A stretch of 22,267 bases of DNA from UBA7185 sp964606855 (lineage in GTDB: Bacteria > Bacillota > Peptococcia > Peptococcales > Peptococcaceae): NCBI GenBank assembly GCA_964606855.1, contig CAZSHM010000029.1, positions 1 through 22,267 of the forward strand. Reading direction: 5' to 3'. The notes under the pieces are model-generated. The model did not search any database, was not told the origin of the DNA, and worked only from the letters and a program-made list of their open reading frames with translations. A program made the translations under genes and the position numbers. Every line of letters starts with the position of its first letter. The stretch's first letter is position 1. This document shows, piece by piece, positions 9,677-17,445 of this stretch.

Positions 9677-9727
9677 TGCGCACCTCCGAATCCATCTCGT
9701 GCGGCCGAGCCGCATGCCACTGGAACT

Positions 9728-10864
9728 CTATAGAATCAGGGACAGATTGTCCCGGTGAATCACTTCGTCGAAATCCTTGTACCCCAGGATGGCGCGGATC
9801 TCCCCGCTCTTGCGCCCTTTGATCCGATCCACTTCCTCGCGGCTGTAGTTCACGATGCCGCGGGCGAATTCCCGCCCCGCCGGATCGCGGATCTCCACCA
9901 CATCGCCGGCGGAGAACTCCCCCTCCGCGGAGAGCACGCCGCTGGGCAGAAGGCTCCTTCCGTGCTCTACCAGCGCGGCCCGCGCGCCCGCGTCCACCGT
10001 CACACTGCCCGCGGGGTGCGAGCCGAACGCGATCCATTTTTTGCGCAGATGCGGCCGCATCTCGTTGGGCAGAAACAGCGTCCCCACATCCTCGCCGCTC
10101 GTCAGCCGCCGCAGAATATGCGGATCCGCCCCGTCCCCGATCATCAGCGGAATGCCCGCGTTGACGGCGATGCTCGCCGCCATGAGTTTGGTGACCATGC
10201 CGCCGCTGCCGAATTTGCTGCCCACACCGCCCGCAAGCCCCGTCAGCTCCTCGTCGATCGCGCGCACCACGGAGATGCGCTCAGCGGTGCGGTCCTTGCG
10301 CGGGTCGCCGCTGTAAAAGCCGTCGATGTCCGTCAGGAGGATGATCAGGTCGGCGTCGATCAGCGTGCCCACCAGCGCCGCCAGGGTGTCGTTGTCGCCG
10401 AATTTGATCTCCTCAAACGCCACGGTGTCGTTCTCGTTGACGATGGGAATCACGCCCAGTTTCAGCAGCGTCAGCAGCGTGTTGCGCCCGTTCAGAAAGC
10501 GCTTGCGGTTCTCCAGATCGGAGCGGGTCAGGAGGAGCTGCGCCGTGGCCTGCCCGTACTCGGAGAACATCTTTTCATAGATATGCAGCAACACGCCCTG
10601 TCCGATGGCCGCAACCGCCTGATTCTCCGGAATCGTCCTGGGCCGCTCCGACAGGTTGAGCTTGCCCATCCCCGCGCCGATCGCGCCGGAAGAGACCAGC
10701 ACCACTTCCTTGTCCTGGTTGCGCAGATCCGACAGCTGCCGCACCAGGCGCTCGATCTGCTCCAGATTGAGTTTGCCGTTCGGGTAGGCCAATGTGCTCG
10801 TGCCCACCTTCACCACGATTCTGCGGGCGTTGCTCGCTAACGCCCGGTATTCCTCGCGCCCCAT
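9728..10864 (-). CDS. proB: Glutamate 5-kinase
   Basis: Phosphorylates glutamate for proline synthesis. The 378-aa protein has an amino acid kinase domain (about 1-260) with VVKVGTSTL (17-25), SSGAIGAGMGKL, VNENDTVAFEEIKFGDND and GVGSKFGSGGMVTK. A C-terminal PUA domain (about 280-378) is present, as in full-length ProB. The ribosome site is weak: ATG 10864 has only AAGG about 12 bases upstream, and an in-frame GTG nine bases earlier (10873) is an alternative. Proline feedback inhibition is a family property. The 82 bases between yhbY and proB hold no gene I can support. Confidence 0.93.
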   Translation of the reverse strand: MGREEYRALASNARRIVVKVGTSTLAYPNGKLNLEQIERLVRQLSDLRNQDKEVVLVSSGAIGAGMGKLNLSERPRTIPENQAVAAIGQGVLLHIYEKMFSEYGQATAQLLLTRSDLENRKRFLNGRNTLLTLLKLGVIPIVNENDTVAFEEIKFGDNDTLAALVGTLIDADLIILLTDIDGFYSGDPRKDRTAERISVVRAIDEELTGLAGGVGSKFGSGGMVTKLMAASIAVNAGIPLMIGDGADPHILRRLTSGEDVGTLFLPNEMRPHLRKKWIAFGSHPAGSVTVDAGARAALVEHGRSLLPSGVLSAEGEFSAGDVVEIRDPAGREFARGIVNYSREEVDRIKGRKSGEIRAILGYKDFDEVIHRDNLSLIL

Positions 10865-10946
10865 CTTTCTCACACACCTTCGCCCCGGATGCCGCCCCGC
10901 GCGGGACTGTGCCGCGCATCGGGCGATCCGCATGAATTTTCTCCCG

Positions 10947-11249
10947 CTATGCCTGCCGCCCGGGCAGGCGGATCACCGGCTTCTCCGCGTTCCTCCGGTA
11001 GAGCAGCACGCTGCGCCCGAGGATCTGCACCAACTCCGACGCGCTCTGCCCGGCAAGCAGCTCCGCCACTTCCGGCACCGCTTGCGGACAATTTTTCAGC
11101 ACCCGCACCTTGACCAGCTCCCGCGCCGTCAGCGCCTGCTCGAGACTCGCACGCACATTTTCGCAGACGCCGTTCTTTCCCACCTGCACCATCGGCTCCA
11201 GTTGGTTGGCCAGACCGCGCAAAAACCGCTTTTCTTTCCCGCTCAGCAT
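10947..11249 (-). CDS. yhbY: YhbY-type CRM-domain RNA-binding protein
   Basis: A 100-aa single CRM domain protein associated with large ribosomal subunit assembly. It has the family start LSGKEKRFLRGLAN, the GxxG loop in VQVGKNGVCENV, ELVKVRVL, and the ending GRSVLLYR. ATG 11249 is preceded by GGAG at seven bases, located inside the end of the upstream 66-aa gene. The upstream TGA and this ATG are separated by one base, so translation is probably coupled. The long frame to 11630 is rejected because it runs through a terminator hairpin and part of tRNA-Gly. Confidence 0.92.
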   Translation of the reverse strand: MLSGKEKRFLRGLANQLEPMVQVGKNGVCENVRASLEQALTARELVKVRVLKNCPQAVPEVAELLAGQSASELVQILGRSVLLYRRNAEKPVIRLPGRQA

Positions 11250-11250
11250 A

Positions 11251-11451
11251 TCACTGCTCCTCATCCTCTTCCGCCGCGCGCCGCCCGTTCTCCTGCTGCC
11301 GGCCGCCCTGTCTGTAGCGCTCGGCCAGGGACGCGATCCGCTCCCGGCGCGCCCGCTGCGACTCCTGAAAATCCGGCCGCCTGCCGGCCGCGGGCTCGAC
11401 CCATTTGCCGGCCGGCCCTTTGCGCGGCGCCGCGTAGACGTTCTTCCCCAT
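11251..11451 (-). CDS. Small basic protein upstream of yhbY, function unknown
   Basis: A 66-aa product with a very good ribosome site (AGGAGG eight bases before ATG 11451). It is very polar: an Arg-rich middle (QRARRERIASLAERYRQGG) that could form a helix, and an acidic end (EEDEEQ). No membrane segment or Cys is seen. I do not recognise the family. The ribosome site and one-base spacing to yhbY argue that it is translated. Given the neighbours, a ribosome- or RNA-related role is possible but unproven. Overlapping frames in this GC-rich stretch are also open, so the call rests on the start signal. Confidence 0.62.
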   Translation of the reverse strand: MGKNVYAAPRKGPAGKWVEPAAGRRPDFQESQRARRERIASLAERYRQGGRQQENGRRAAEEDEEQ

Positions 11452-11511
11452 GCGCAGTTCCTCCTCGTGTGCAAACTCTCGTGACAGACGTTCCGGGCGC
11501 TTTGCCCCCGC

Positions 11512-11550
11512 AAAAGACTGGCGGCGTCAGGAACTGTTCCCGACGCCGCC
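11512..11550 (-). terminator. Probable terminator after the tRNA pair
   Basis: A perfect 9-bp stem GGCGGCGTC (11520-11528) with GACGCCGCC (11542-11550), plus an inner GGAA/TTCC stem. On the minus strand it is followed by CAGTCTTTTG, a short T run starting four bases on. It lies 24 bases beyond the tRNA-Gly 3' end. The weak T run may allow some readthrough into the 66-aa gene, for which I see no clear promoter. Confidence 0.6.
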
Positions 11551-11573
11551 ATCCTCTGCCCGCAAACAATCAG

Positions 11574-11644
11574 AGCGGGTAAAGGGAATCGAACCCTCAT
11601 ATTCAGCTTGGGAAGCTGATGTTCTGCCACTGAACTATACCCGC
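11574..11644 (-). tRNA. tRNA-Gly (CCC)
   Basis: The 71-base cloverleaf has acceptor GCGGGTA/TACCCGC, D arm GTTCAGTGGCAGAAC, anticodon stem TCAGC/GCTGA with loop TTCCCAA (anticodon CCC, codon GGG), T arm with loop TTCGATT, and discriminator U as expected for Gly. CCA is not encoded; the following bases are CTG. It lies five bases after tRNA-Thr. Confidence 0.95.
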
Positions 11645-11649
11645 GCGCT

Positions 11650-11722
11650 AGCTAATGGAGGGACTCGAACCCTCGACCTGCTGATTACGAATCAGCTGCT
11701 CTACCAACTGAGCTACATCAGC
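11650..11722 (-). tRNA. tRNA-Thr (CGT)
   Basis: The 73-base cloverleaf has acceptor GCTGATG/CATTAGC (one G-T pair), D arm GCTCAGTTGGTAGAGC, anticodon stem GCTGA/TCAGC with loop TTCGTAA (anticodon CGT, codon ACG), and T stem GAGGG/CCCTC with loop TTCGAGT. CCA is not encoded. It is the first gene after the promoter at 11733-11761. Confidence 0.95.
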
Positions 11723-11732
11723 GACCTGTTTC

Positions 11733-11761
11733 ATTATAACGGCTGCGCGCAAAAAATGCAA
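11733..11761 (-). promoter_or_regulatory. Promoter of the tRNA-Thr/tRNA-Gly unit
   Basis: On the minus strand TTGCAT (11756-11761), 17 bases, then a perfect TATAAT (11733-11738). The -10 ends 10 bases before the tRNA-Thr 5' end, so the expected transcript has only a few leader bases, as is usual for tRNA genes. Confidence 0.82.
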
Positions 11762-11856
11762 TCTTTTTTTGCGGAAATCGAAAAAAATCGTGCGAAACAT
11801 GGGCGGGAACTCCTTTTTTGCGCGTGTTCCGTTCCGGGGCGGTCTCCGCGGGCGGA

Positions 11857-11899
11857 CAAAGTGCCGAGAAACAGCGGCATGACCGCTGTCTCTCGGCAC
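11857..11899 (-). terminator. Probable terminator after the BCCT gene
   Basis: A long stem: GTGCCGAGA (11861-11869) pairs with TCTCGGCAC (11891-11899), and ACAGCGG (11871-11877) pairs with CCGCTGT (11883-11889), with one mismatch between the two parts. The minus-strand tail is only TTTG, so termination strength is uncertain. It lies 81 bases past the BCCT stop. No gene is seen in 11762-11979. Confidence 0.6.
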
Positions 11900-11979
11900 T
11901 TGGATCGCCCGTCTCTCGCCAGCAAGGCAAATACAAGACAAACAATGGATTTTACCGCTCAACGCGCGGGCGGCCGAGG

Positions 11980-13530
11980 TCACCCGTTCTTTTCTTCCTT
12001 GTGTTTCGCAGACGCGTCGGCCGCAAGGTTCCCGTCCCTGGCCCGGAGCATCTTATACACAGAGGCCATCAGCAGGAACAGGACAAGGATCAGCGGCAGC
12101 CCCGCGATGATGGAGATTGTCTGCACCGCGCGCAAACCCCCGATGAGCATGAGCCCGATGGACAGCGCACAGAAGATGACCGCCCACACCAGGCGGTTCC
12201 AGCGTGCCGGCTCCTCGTTGCCGGCTAGGGAAAGTGTGGTTGTCCCCGCCACAACGAAGGCACAGGAGTCGATCGTGGTGGCCAGGTAAATGAAGCACAG
12301 CACACAGACTGCAAAAATGACGAACTTTTCCATTGGAAGCGTCTGCAGTATGGCCAGAATGGCCGCGCTCTGCCCCTGCGTATTGAGGATGGTGGCCACG
12401 TCCAAGATCCCGTTCTTTTGCAGATACAGGGAATAGCCTCCGAAAATAGCAAAACTCGACGCGCAGCCCAGCGTCCCCCAGAGCATCTGTCCCCAGACGA
12501 CGTTCCGGATGGTGCGGCCCCGGGAGATTCTTGCCACAAAGATGCCCATCATAGGCATGAAAGCCACCCACCAGCCCCAGTAGAAGATGGTCCAGTCCTC
12601 CACGAACGTGCTCGTCCCGAAGGGATCCATCCACGTACTCATCCGGAAGAAATTCTGGGCGTAAAGCCCCAGGGAGTTGATCTCCATCTGGATGATCTCG
12701 ATCGTCGGTCCGGCAAGGAGAACCAGCGCCATGAAGAAGAGGGCGAGCACGATATTGAAATTGCTCAGGTTCTTGATCCCCTTCTCCAAGCCCAGATACA
12801 CACTGCCGCCAAAAATGCACATCCAGATCAGGAGGACTGCGATCTGCACCAGAATATCGTACTGTTGCGGAATAGAAAATACATAGGAGATTGCGCTGCC
12901 CAGCACCGGCGCGCCCAATCCCAGGGATGTGGAGATGGACGCCACGATGCCGAAGACCACAAAAATATCGATCAGCTTGCCCCAGAACCCACGCGCCCGG
13001 CGGCCCAGAACCGGTTCACAGGCACTGCTCAGACAGAGACGCTTTTCGCCTTTCACAAACAGAACATACGCCACACCGATAATCGCGGGGTTGTAAAAAG
13101 CCCACGCGGAGAGGCCCCAGTGAAACTGGCCGTACATATGGGCATACTCGTAGGCGTCCCTGGAGAACGGTTCCAGATAGAAAGGCGGATCGCTCACATA
13201 GTAGATCGGTTCCAGGAAACCCAGGATAATGATGCTTGTGCCCACCCCCGCGGTGAAAAGCATCGCCGCCCAGGAAAAATTTCCGAACTGCGGTTTTTCA
13301 TCGCTGCGCCCCAGCTTGACCTTGGAGTATTTGCTGAAGGTCAGCCAGAAGAGAAACCCGAAGGATGCCAGGCTGGCGAGAATATAGAGAAACCCCATCT
13401 TTCCGGTGCAGAAGGAGAAAAGGGCGTTGATCACGCGATTGCTGAATTCCGGCGCAACGTAAAGGGGAACGATGACCAGAATCAGAACAATGAGAGCGGG
13501 GAAAAAGACCCCTTTGTCTATATTCTTCAT
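11980..13530 (-). CDS. BCCT-family transporter
   Basis: A 516-aa inner-membrane carrier of the betaine/carnitine/choline transporter family, with about 12 hydrophobic segments. The family signature is clear: DWTIFYWGWWVAFMPMMG (312-329), holding the aromatic substrate-box tryptophans, then RISRGRTIR. Other marks are the glycine-rich TAGVGTSIIILGFLEP (93-108), FHWGLSAWAFY (136-146) and ATTIDSCAFVVAG in a late helix. The short polar tail lacks the long sensory extension of BetP, so osmotic sensing is not suggested. Its start is seven bases after the M20 gene stop and has no strong ribosome site, suggesting coupling. BCCT members carry quaternary or zwitterionic compounds by Na+ symport, H+ symport or exchange. 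Which substrate applies here cannot be read from the sequence; context suggests the compound handled by the M20 enzyme. Confidence 0.92.
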   Translation of the reverse strand: MKNIDKGVFFPALIVLILVIVPLYVAPEFSNRVINALFSFCTGKMGFLYILASLASFGFLFWLTFSKYSKVKLGRSDEKPQFGNFSWAAMLFTAGVGTSIIILGFLEPIYYVSDPPFYLEPFSRDAYEYAHMYGQFHWGLSAWAFYNPAIIGVAYVLFVKGEKRLCLSSACEPVLGRRARGFWGKLIDIFVVFGIVASISTSLGLGAPVLGSAISYVFSIPQQYDILVQIAVLLIWMCIFGGSVYLGLEKGIKNLSNFNIVLALFFMALVLLAGPTIEIIQMEINSLGLYAQNFFRMSTWMDPFGTSTFVEDWTIFYWGWWVAFMPMMGIFVARISRGRTIRNVVWGQMLWGTLGCASSFAIFGGYSLYLQKNGILDVATILNTQGQSAAILAILQTLPMEKFVIFAVCVLCFIYLATTIDSCAFVVAGTTTLSLAGNEEPARWNRLVWAVIFCALSIGLMLIGGLRAVQTISIIAGLPLILVLFLLMASVYKMLRARDGNLAADASAKHKEEKNG

Positions 13531-13537
13531 AGCTCTC

Positions 13538-14725
13538 TCACTTCCCAGGAGGATCTAGGTGTCGGTAAGCCCGAAGCTCTGAGATGATTTTTTCCAACAG
13601 CGCCGGCGATTCCCGGAGCTGCGTCACGATACTGCACAGCAGGAGCGCTCCGTCCCGAAGCCCCTCATAAGCCGCATCCGTGTGGAGCAGCGACGCAAAC
13701 GCGGCGCTGTGAAGGACAATCTCCTTCCGGCCGCCGGTGATGTCCAGCATGGGATGAAACACGGGAATTCGGAAGTTCACGTTCCCTGCGTCGGAGGATC
13801 CGGACGGGGAGACAGGCGTCACCGCGTCGCGGCCCACCTCGGAGAAGGCCCTCCGCACGATCTCTGTCACGGTAGAATTGGAGAAAATCTCCCCGTAGTC
13901 CGGATACCGCTGCTCCAAGGTGACCTCCGTCTCTGTGGCCATAGCGGCCCCTCTGGCGGAGAGCTCGGCTTTCTGATTGGCCAGATAGAGATTCTCCATC
14001 GTGGCGGCCCGGAAGTAATAGTCCACTTCCACACGGTCCGGCACAATGTTTGCGGCCTGGCCGCCGTACGCAATGATGCCGTGGAGCTGACAGTCCGACG
14101 GCAGGTGCTGCCGCCACATATCCATGGCGTCAAAAAACAGCCTGGCCGCGTTCAGAGCGTTCTTCCCTTTTTCAGGGGCGGCGGAAGCGTGGCTGGCCTT
14201 TCCCTTGAAGGTGAGATACCGGTCGTTGGAAGCCAGCACCCGGAAACAGGTCTGGTTCTCGTTGTTCAGATGCACCATGGCGGCAAAGGCGTAGTCGTCA
14301 AAGGCGCCCCGGGCCGTCATAAAGGCCTTGCCGCCCACAAACTCTTCTCCCGGTGTACCGACCAGATCGACGCCAAAGCCGCTGCCCCGGAGTACTTCCC
14401 GCAGGGTAAGCCCGGCCAGGACACTGATGGCACAGCTCAGAGAGTGGCCGCAGGCATGGCCGATCTCCGGCAGGGCGTCATACTCACATAGAAGCGCCGC
14501 CCGCGTGGTGCATGCCTCCTCCGGGTATGTGGCCCGGAAGGAGTACGGCATCTCCGCGCAAGGGGTTTCTACCTCCCACCCCCGGGCGCGAAGAAATTCT
14601 ACAAGATAGGCACAGCTTTCCTTCTCCTGTCCGCTGATCTCGGGATGATCCGTCAGGTGGTCGCCCAGCGCTTTCGCCTCGGGAAACCACCGCTCCAATA
14701 TACTGCGCACACCGGAAAAATCCAT
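13538..14725 (-). CDS. M20-family amidohydrolase, AbgB-like
   Basis: A 395-aa metal-dependent amide hydrolase. Visible are the metal-site block EYDALPEIGHACGHS (81-95), GTPGEE (123-128) with the catalytic/ligand glutamates, His152, a dimerisation (lid) domain with GKASHASAAPEKG (175-187), and a late SSDAGNVNF and HSAAFASLLHTDAA. This layout resembles the p-aminobenzoyl-glutamate hydrolase B-type members and N-acyl amino acid hydrolases. No signal peptide is seen, so it acts in the cytoplasm. The start ATG 14725 has GGAGG 11 bases upstream, a long spacing; an in-frame TTG at 14755 lacks a ribosome site. It sits between the acyl-CoA synthetase and the BCCT gene, so it probably releases the amino acid that the rest of the cluster oxidises. 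The substrate is inference only. Confidence 0.88.
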   Translation of the reverse strand: MDFSGVRSILERWFPEAKALGDHLTDHPEISGQEKESCAYLVEFLRARGWEVETPCAEMPYSFRATYPEEACTTRAALLCEYDALPEIGHACGHSLSCAISVLAGLTLREVLRGSGFGVDLVGTPGEEFVGGKAFMTARGAFDDYAFAAMVHLNNENQTCFRVLASNDRYLTFKGKASHASAAPEKGKNALNAARLFFDAMDMWRQHLPSDCQLHGIIAYGGQAANIVPDRVEVDYYFRAATMENLYLANQKAELSARGAAMATETEVTLEQRYPDYGEIFSNSTVTEIVRRAFSEVGRDAVTPVSPSGSSDAGNVNFRIPVFHPMLDITGGRKEIVLHSAAFASLLHTDAAYEGLRDGALLLCSIVTQLRESPALLEKIISELRAYRHLDPPGK

Positions 14726-14786
14726 AAAGCATTCTGCCTCCCTTCCAGGTTTCAAAGGAGTGCGGTGTTCGCGAATCTTGAGACAA

Positions 14787-16895
14787 TCAAGCCTCTCCGG
14801 GCTTCTTGTACTTCACGACCAGAGCATCCGCGATGGCCACGCCTTCTCCCTGCGGGTAGACGAACAAGGGATTGATATCCAGCTCCTTGAGTTCGGCGCG
14901 GTGGTCTGCGGCATAGGCGCCAATCCCCTCGATCGCCGTGCACAGCGCGTCCAGATCGCAGGGCTGACTCCCGCGGTAACCGGTGAGAAGCCGGTAGGAC
15001 TTCAGAGAGCGGAGCATCTCCATGGCCTCGTTCCGGTTCAGAGGAGCGGGGCACAGTGCCACGTCCTTGAAGAGTTCCACCATGACGCCGCCCATGCCCA
15101 CCATGACCATGGGACCGAACTGGGGATCATTGTTCACACCCAGGAGCATCTCCACGCCGGGCTTGAGCATTTTCACCACAGCCACGCCGTTGATCCGCGC
15201 CTCCGGCTTGTGGCGGCCGACATTCTCCAGAATCTCGCGGAACGCGCTCTCCGCCTCCGCTTCCGTGCGGATGTTCAGTTTGACCCCGCCCACGTCGCTC
15301 TTGTGGAGCACATCCGGGGAGTCGATCTTCATGGCAAAGGGGCCTTCCTGGCCGCGGACATACTGCACGGCCTCCTCGGCGGTCTTGGCGATCACGCCCT
15401 TGTCCACCGCGACGACGTAGGGTTCCAGCTCCGCCTTGCTCTCGTATTCGGAGAGCGCGCAGCTCTCGCCGCTTCCGGTCTTTCCGGGGGAGAGCTCCAA
15501 CCGGTGGTCCTCCGCATGATACGCCACATAGTCTGCCAAATACTTGAGCAGTTTGAACGCGTAGACCGGCGGGGGAAGTACCGGCACACCGATGTCCTCG
15601 AGCTTTTTGCTGTACACCGGGTTGCGGGTATTCTCCGCAAAAGGAATCATGGCCACGGGTTTGCCGATCCCTTCGGACAGAACCTTCTCAATGCCTTGAT
15701 ACATATAGTTGATGGCCGGATCGGCGACCTCATAGAGGAGGGTATAGCCGATGAGCACCATGCCGATGTTGGGATCCTTCATCACCGTGCGCAGAGCGCC
15801 GGCGTAAAGATCCGCATCGTAGGAGAGCGTGGCCGTCATGTCCAGCGGGTTGTTGGGCGTCGCATACGAAGGGAGCTGTTCCTTCAGCGCGGCCAGCGTC
15901 TCGGGCGCAAAATCCGGGAAAGTGAGGCCCGCCATGCTTCCGACGTCAGCGCAGATGCCCGTCTCGCCGCCGGAGAGATTCATGGATGCAAAGGTAGGTT
16001 TTTCCGGCAGGCAAGGAAGGGTGGCAAGCATCCGGGACATCGCCATGAGCTCCTCCAGATCATCCACCCGGATGGCGCCGAACTTTTTGAGGACTGCGTC
16101 AAAGGAGCGGTCGGAGCCGGAGAGACTGCCGGTGTGGGAGGCGGCGATGGCGCCGCCCTTCTCGCTGCGCCCGGCCTTGAGAATCACCACAGGCTTTCTC
16201 TTCTGCGCGGCCTTTTTCAGGACGGCGGCGAATTTTTCGGGATTCTTAACCCCCTCGATATAGATGCTGACCACCTTGGTGTTCTCGTCATCCACCAGGA
16301 AGTCCATATAATCCTCCATCTGCACGATCCGGGCGTTGCCGGCGGAAATGGTGTAGGAGAACCGCATGGAGGGGTCGTCCATCATGGAAAGGCAGAGCTG
16401 TCCGCTCTGGGAGACCACGCCCACGCTGCCTCTCCGGTCACGCTCCTGAGAGATGAACGCAAAAGCATGCACCATGTCCACGTAGTTTACAAAGCCTGCG
16501 CAGTTGGGCCCCATGATGGCGATGTCCAGTTCCTTTGCCACCTCCATGAGCTCGGCCTCATTCGCCTTGCCCTCGGCCGTGCCGGACTCGGCGTAGCCGC
16601 TGGCAAAGACGACCGCGCCGCCGCAGCCCTTTTTCGCGCCGTCCCGCAGAAGAGGTACAATCGTCGTCTGCGGTGTGCAGAGGATCATCAGATCGATCGT
16701 GTCGTCGATGTCCAGAACACTCTTCTGGCACGCTTTCCCAAACACAGTGTCCCGCTTTGGATTCACAAAATAAACTCTGTCCAGATCCTTCATGTACGTC
16801 AGGATATTCCGGCACACGTCGCCGCCAAAGCCCTCTTTTTCACTGGCGCCGATGACAGCCATGGACCGGGGCTTGAGGAGTTTGGTGAGATTCAT
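14787..16895 (-). CDS. ADP-forming acyl-CoA synthetase (fused alpha-beta)
   Basis: Catalyses acyl-CoA + ADP + phosphate to acid + CoA + ATP, the energy-saving step of peptide-fermenting anaerobes. The 702-aa protein carries both halves in one chain: a CoA-binding Rossmann domain (1 to about 130, VIGASEKEGFGG at 14-25), two succinyl-CoA-ligase-like domains (about 150-450) with GPNCAGFVN (129-137) and the phosphohistidine His254 in AASHTGSLSGSD, and a C-terminal ATP-grasp domain (about 470-702) with KIDSPDVLHKSDVGGVKL. The start ATG 16895 is set by AGGAGG seven bases upstream. It lies 13 bases after the gamma subunit gene. Position after a 2-oxoacid oxidoreductase suggests it uses that enzyme's acyl-CoA. 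Acetate, branched-chain or aryl acids are all possible products. Confidence 0.93.
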   Translation of the reverse strand: MNLTKLLKPRSMAVIGASEKEGFGGDVCRNILTYMKDLDRVYFVNPKRDTVFGKACQKSVLDIDDTIDLMILCTPQTTIVPLLRDGAKKGCGGAVVFASGYAESGTAEGKANEAELMEVAKELDIAIMGPNCAGFVNYVDMVHAFAFISQERDRRGSVGVVSQSGQLCLSMMDDPSMRFSYTISAGNARIVQMEDYMDFLVDDENTKVVSIYIEGVKNPEKFAAVLKKAAQKRKPVVILKAGRSEKGGAIAASHTGSLSGSDRSFDAVLKKFGAIRVDDLEELMAMSRMLATLPCLPEKPTFASMNLSGGETGICADVGSMAGLTFPDFAPETLAALKEQLPSYATPNNPLDMTATLSYDADLYAGALRTVMKDPNIGMVLIGYTLLYEVADPAINYMYQGIEKVLSEGIGKPVAMIPFAENTRNPVYSKKLEDIGVPVLPPPVYAFKLLKYLADYVAYHAEDHRLELSPGKTGSGESCALSEYESKAELEPYVVAVDKGVIAKTAEEAVQYVRGQEGPFAMKIDSPDVLHKSDVGGVKLNIRTEAEAESAFREILENVGRHKPEARINGVAVVKMLKPGVEMLLGVNNDPQFGPMVMVGMGGVMVELFKDVALCPAPLNRNEAMEMLRSLKSYRLLTGYRGSQPCDLDALCTAIEGIGAYAADHRAELKELDINPLFVYPQGEGVAIADALVVKYKKPGEA

Positions 16896-16908
16896 GCGTG
16901 ATCCTCCT

Positions 16909-17445
16909 TTACAGTGCGCGGGCTTTGGTTCCCTCGCGGAAACAAAGCATGTTCTTCGGATTCGTCTTGCCCTTCTTGGCAAAGAAGTGGTCAATCGCTT
17001 TTTCCAGATACTCCGTGGTGAACACATCACTGTTGGCCGCCAGGGCACCCAGCATGACAATGTTCGCACCGCGCGGGTTCTCCAGGTCGGCGGCGATCTC
17101 CGTGGCGGCGACGGGGATCACCCGGATGTCCTCCCGGTAGCTCCGCTCCGTCCCCACGATGGACGTGTTGACCAGCAGCAGCCCGCCTGGGCGGAGCGTC
17201 TTCTCAAACTTGTCGATGGCTGGACCGTTCATGGTCAGCACGATGTCCGGGTGCTTCGTCATTGGGCTGGCGATCCGCCCGTCGCTGATTTTCACGGTGC
17301 AGTTGGCTGTCCCGCCCCGCATCTCGGAACCGTAGGAAGGGTAGAAAAGCACATTCTTCCCCTGTTCCATGCCCGCGTCGATCAGCAGCATTCCCGCGGT
17401 CAGGACACCTTGTCCGCCAAACCCTGCGCAGATAATCTCAGTCAT
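16909..17445 (-). CDS. 2-oxoacid:ferredoxin oxidoreductase, gamma subunit
   Basis: A 178-aa protein of the POR/KOR gamma family, with N-terminal ICAGFGGQGVLTAG (5-18) and YPSYGSEMRGGTANCTVK, both family hallmarks. It binds the CoA-facing part of the complex. ATG 17445 overlaps the end of the beta gene by eight bases and uses GGAGG located in the beta C-terminus. It is the fourth gene of the delta-alpha-beta-gamma series. Confidence 0.93.
   Translation of the reverse strand: MTEIICAGFGGQGVLTAGMLLIDAGMEQGKNVLFYPSYGSEMRGGTANCTVKISDGRIASPMTKHPDIVLTMNGPAIDKFEKTLRPGGLLLVNTSIVGTERSYREDIRVIPVAATEIAADLENPRGANIVMLGALAANSDVFTTEYLEKAIDHFFAKKGKTNPKNMLCFREGTKARAL

Noticed and set aside
10951..10969. Inverted repeat GCCTGCC/GGCAGGC at the yhbY stop, considered as a terminator
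   Set aside because: On the minus strand it is followed by ATAGCGGGAG with no T run, and it overlaps the last yhbY codons. proB follows without a visible promoter of its own.
11261..11569. Alternative 102-codon minus-strand frame overlapping the 66-aa gene
   Set aside because: It starts inside the tRNA-unit terminator region without a ribosome site, whereas the 66-aa frame has a strong AGGAGG at proper spacing.
11574..11722. tRNA pair as an integration site for the neighbouring catabolic block
   Set aside because: No integrase, no mobile-element gene and no repeat of the tRNA 3' end were seen, and the block lies on the 5' side of tRNA-Thr, not at the tRNA 3' end where insertion normally occurs.
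14760..16901. A 713-codon plus-strand open frame opposite the acyl-CoA synthetase
   Set aside because: It mirrors codon bias of the real minus-strand gene. No ribosome site or recognisable domain is present, and it is rich in His, Gly and Arg in the usual antisense pattern.
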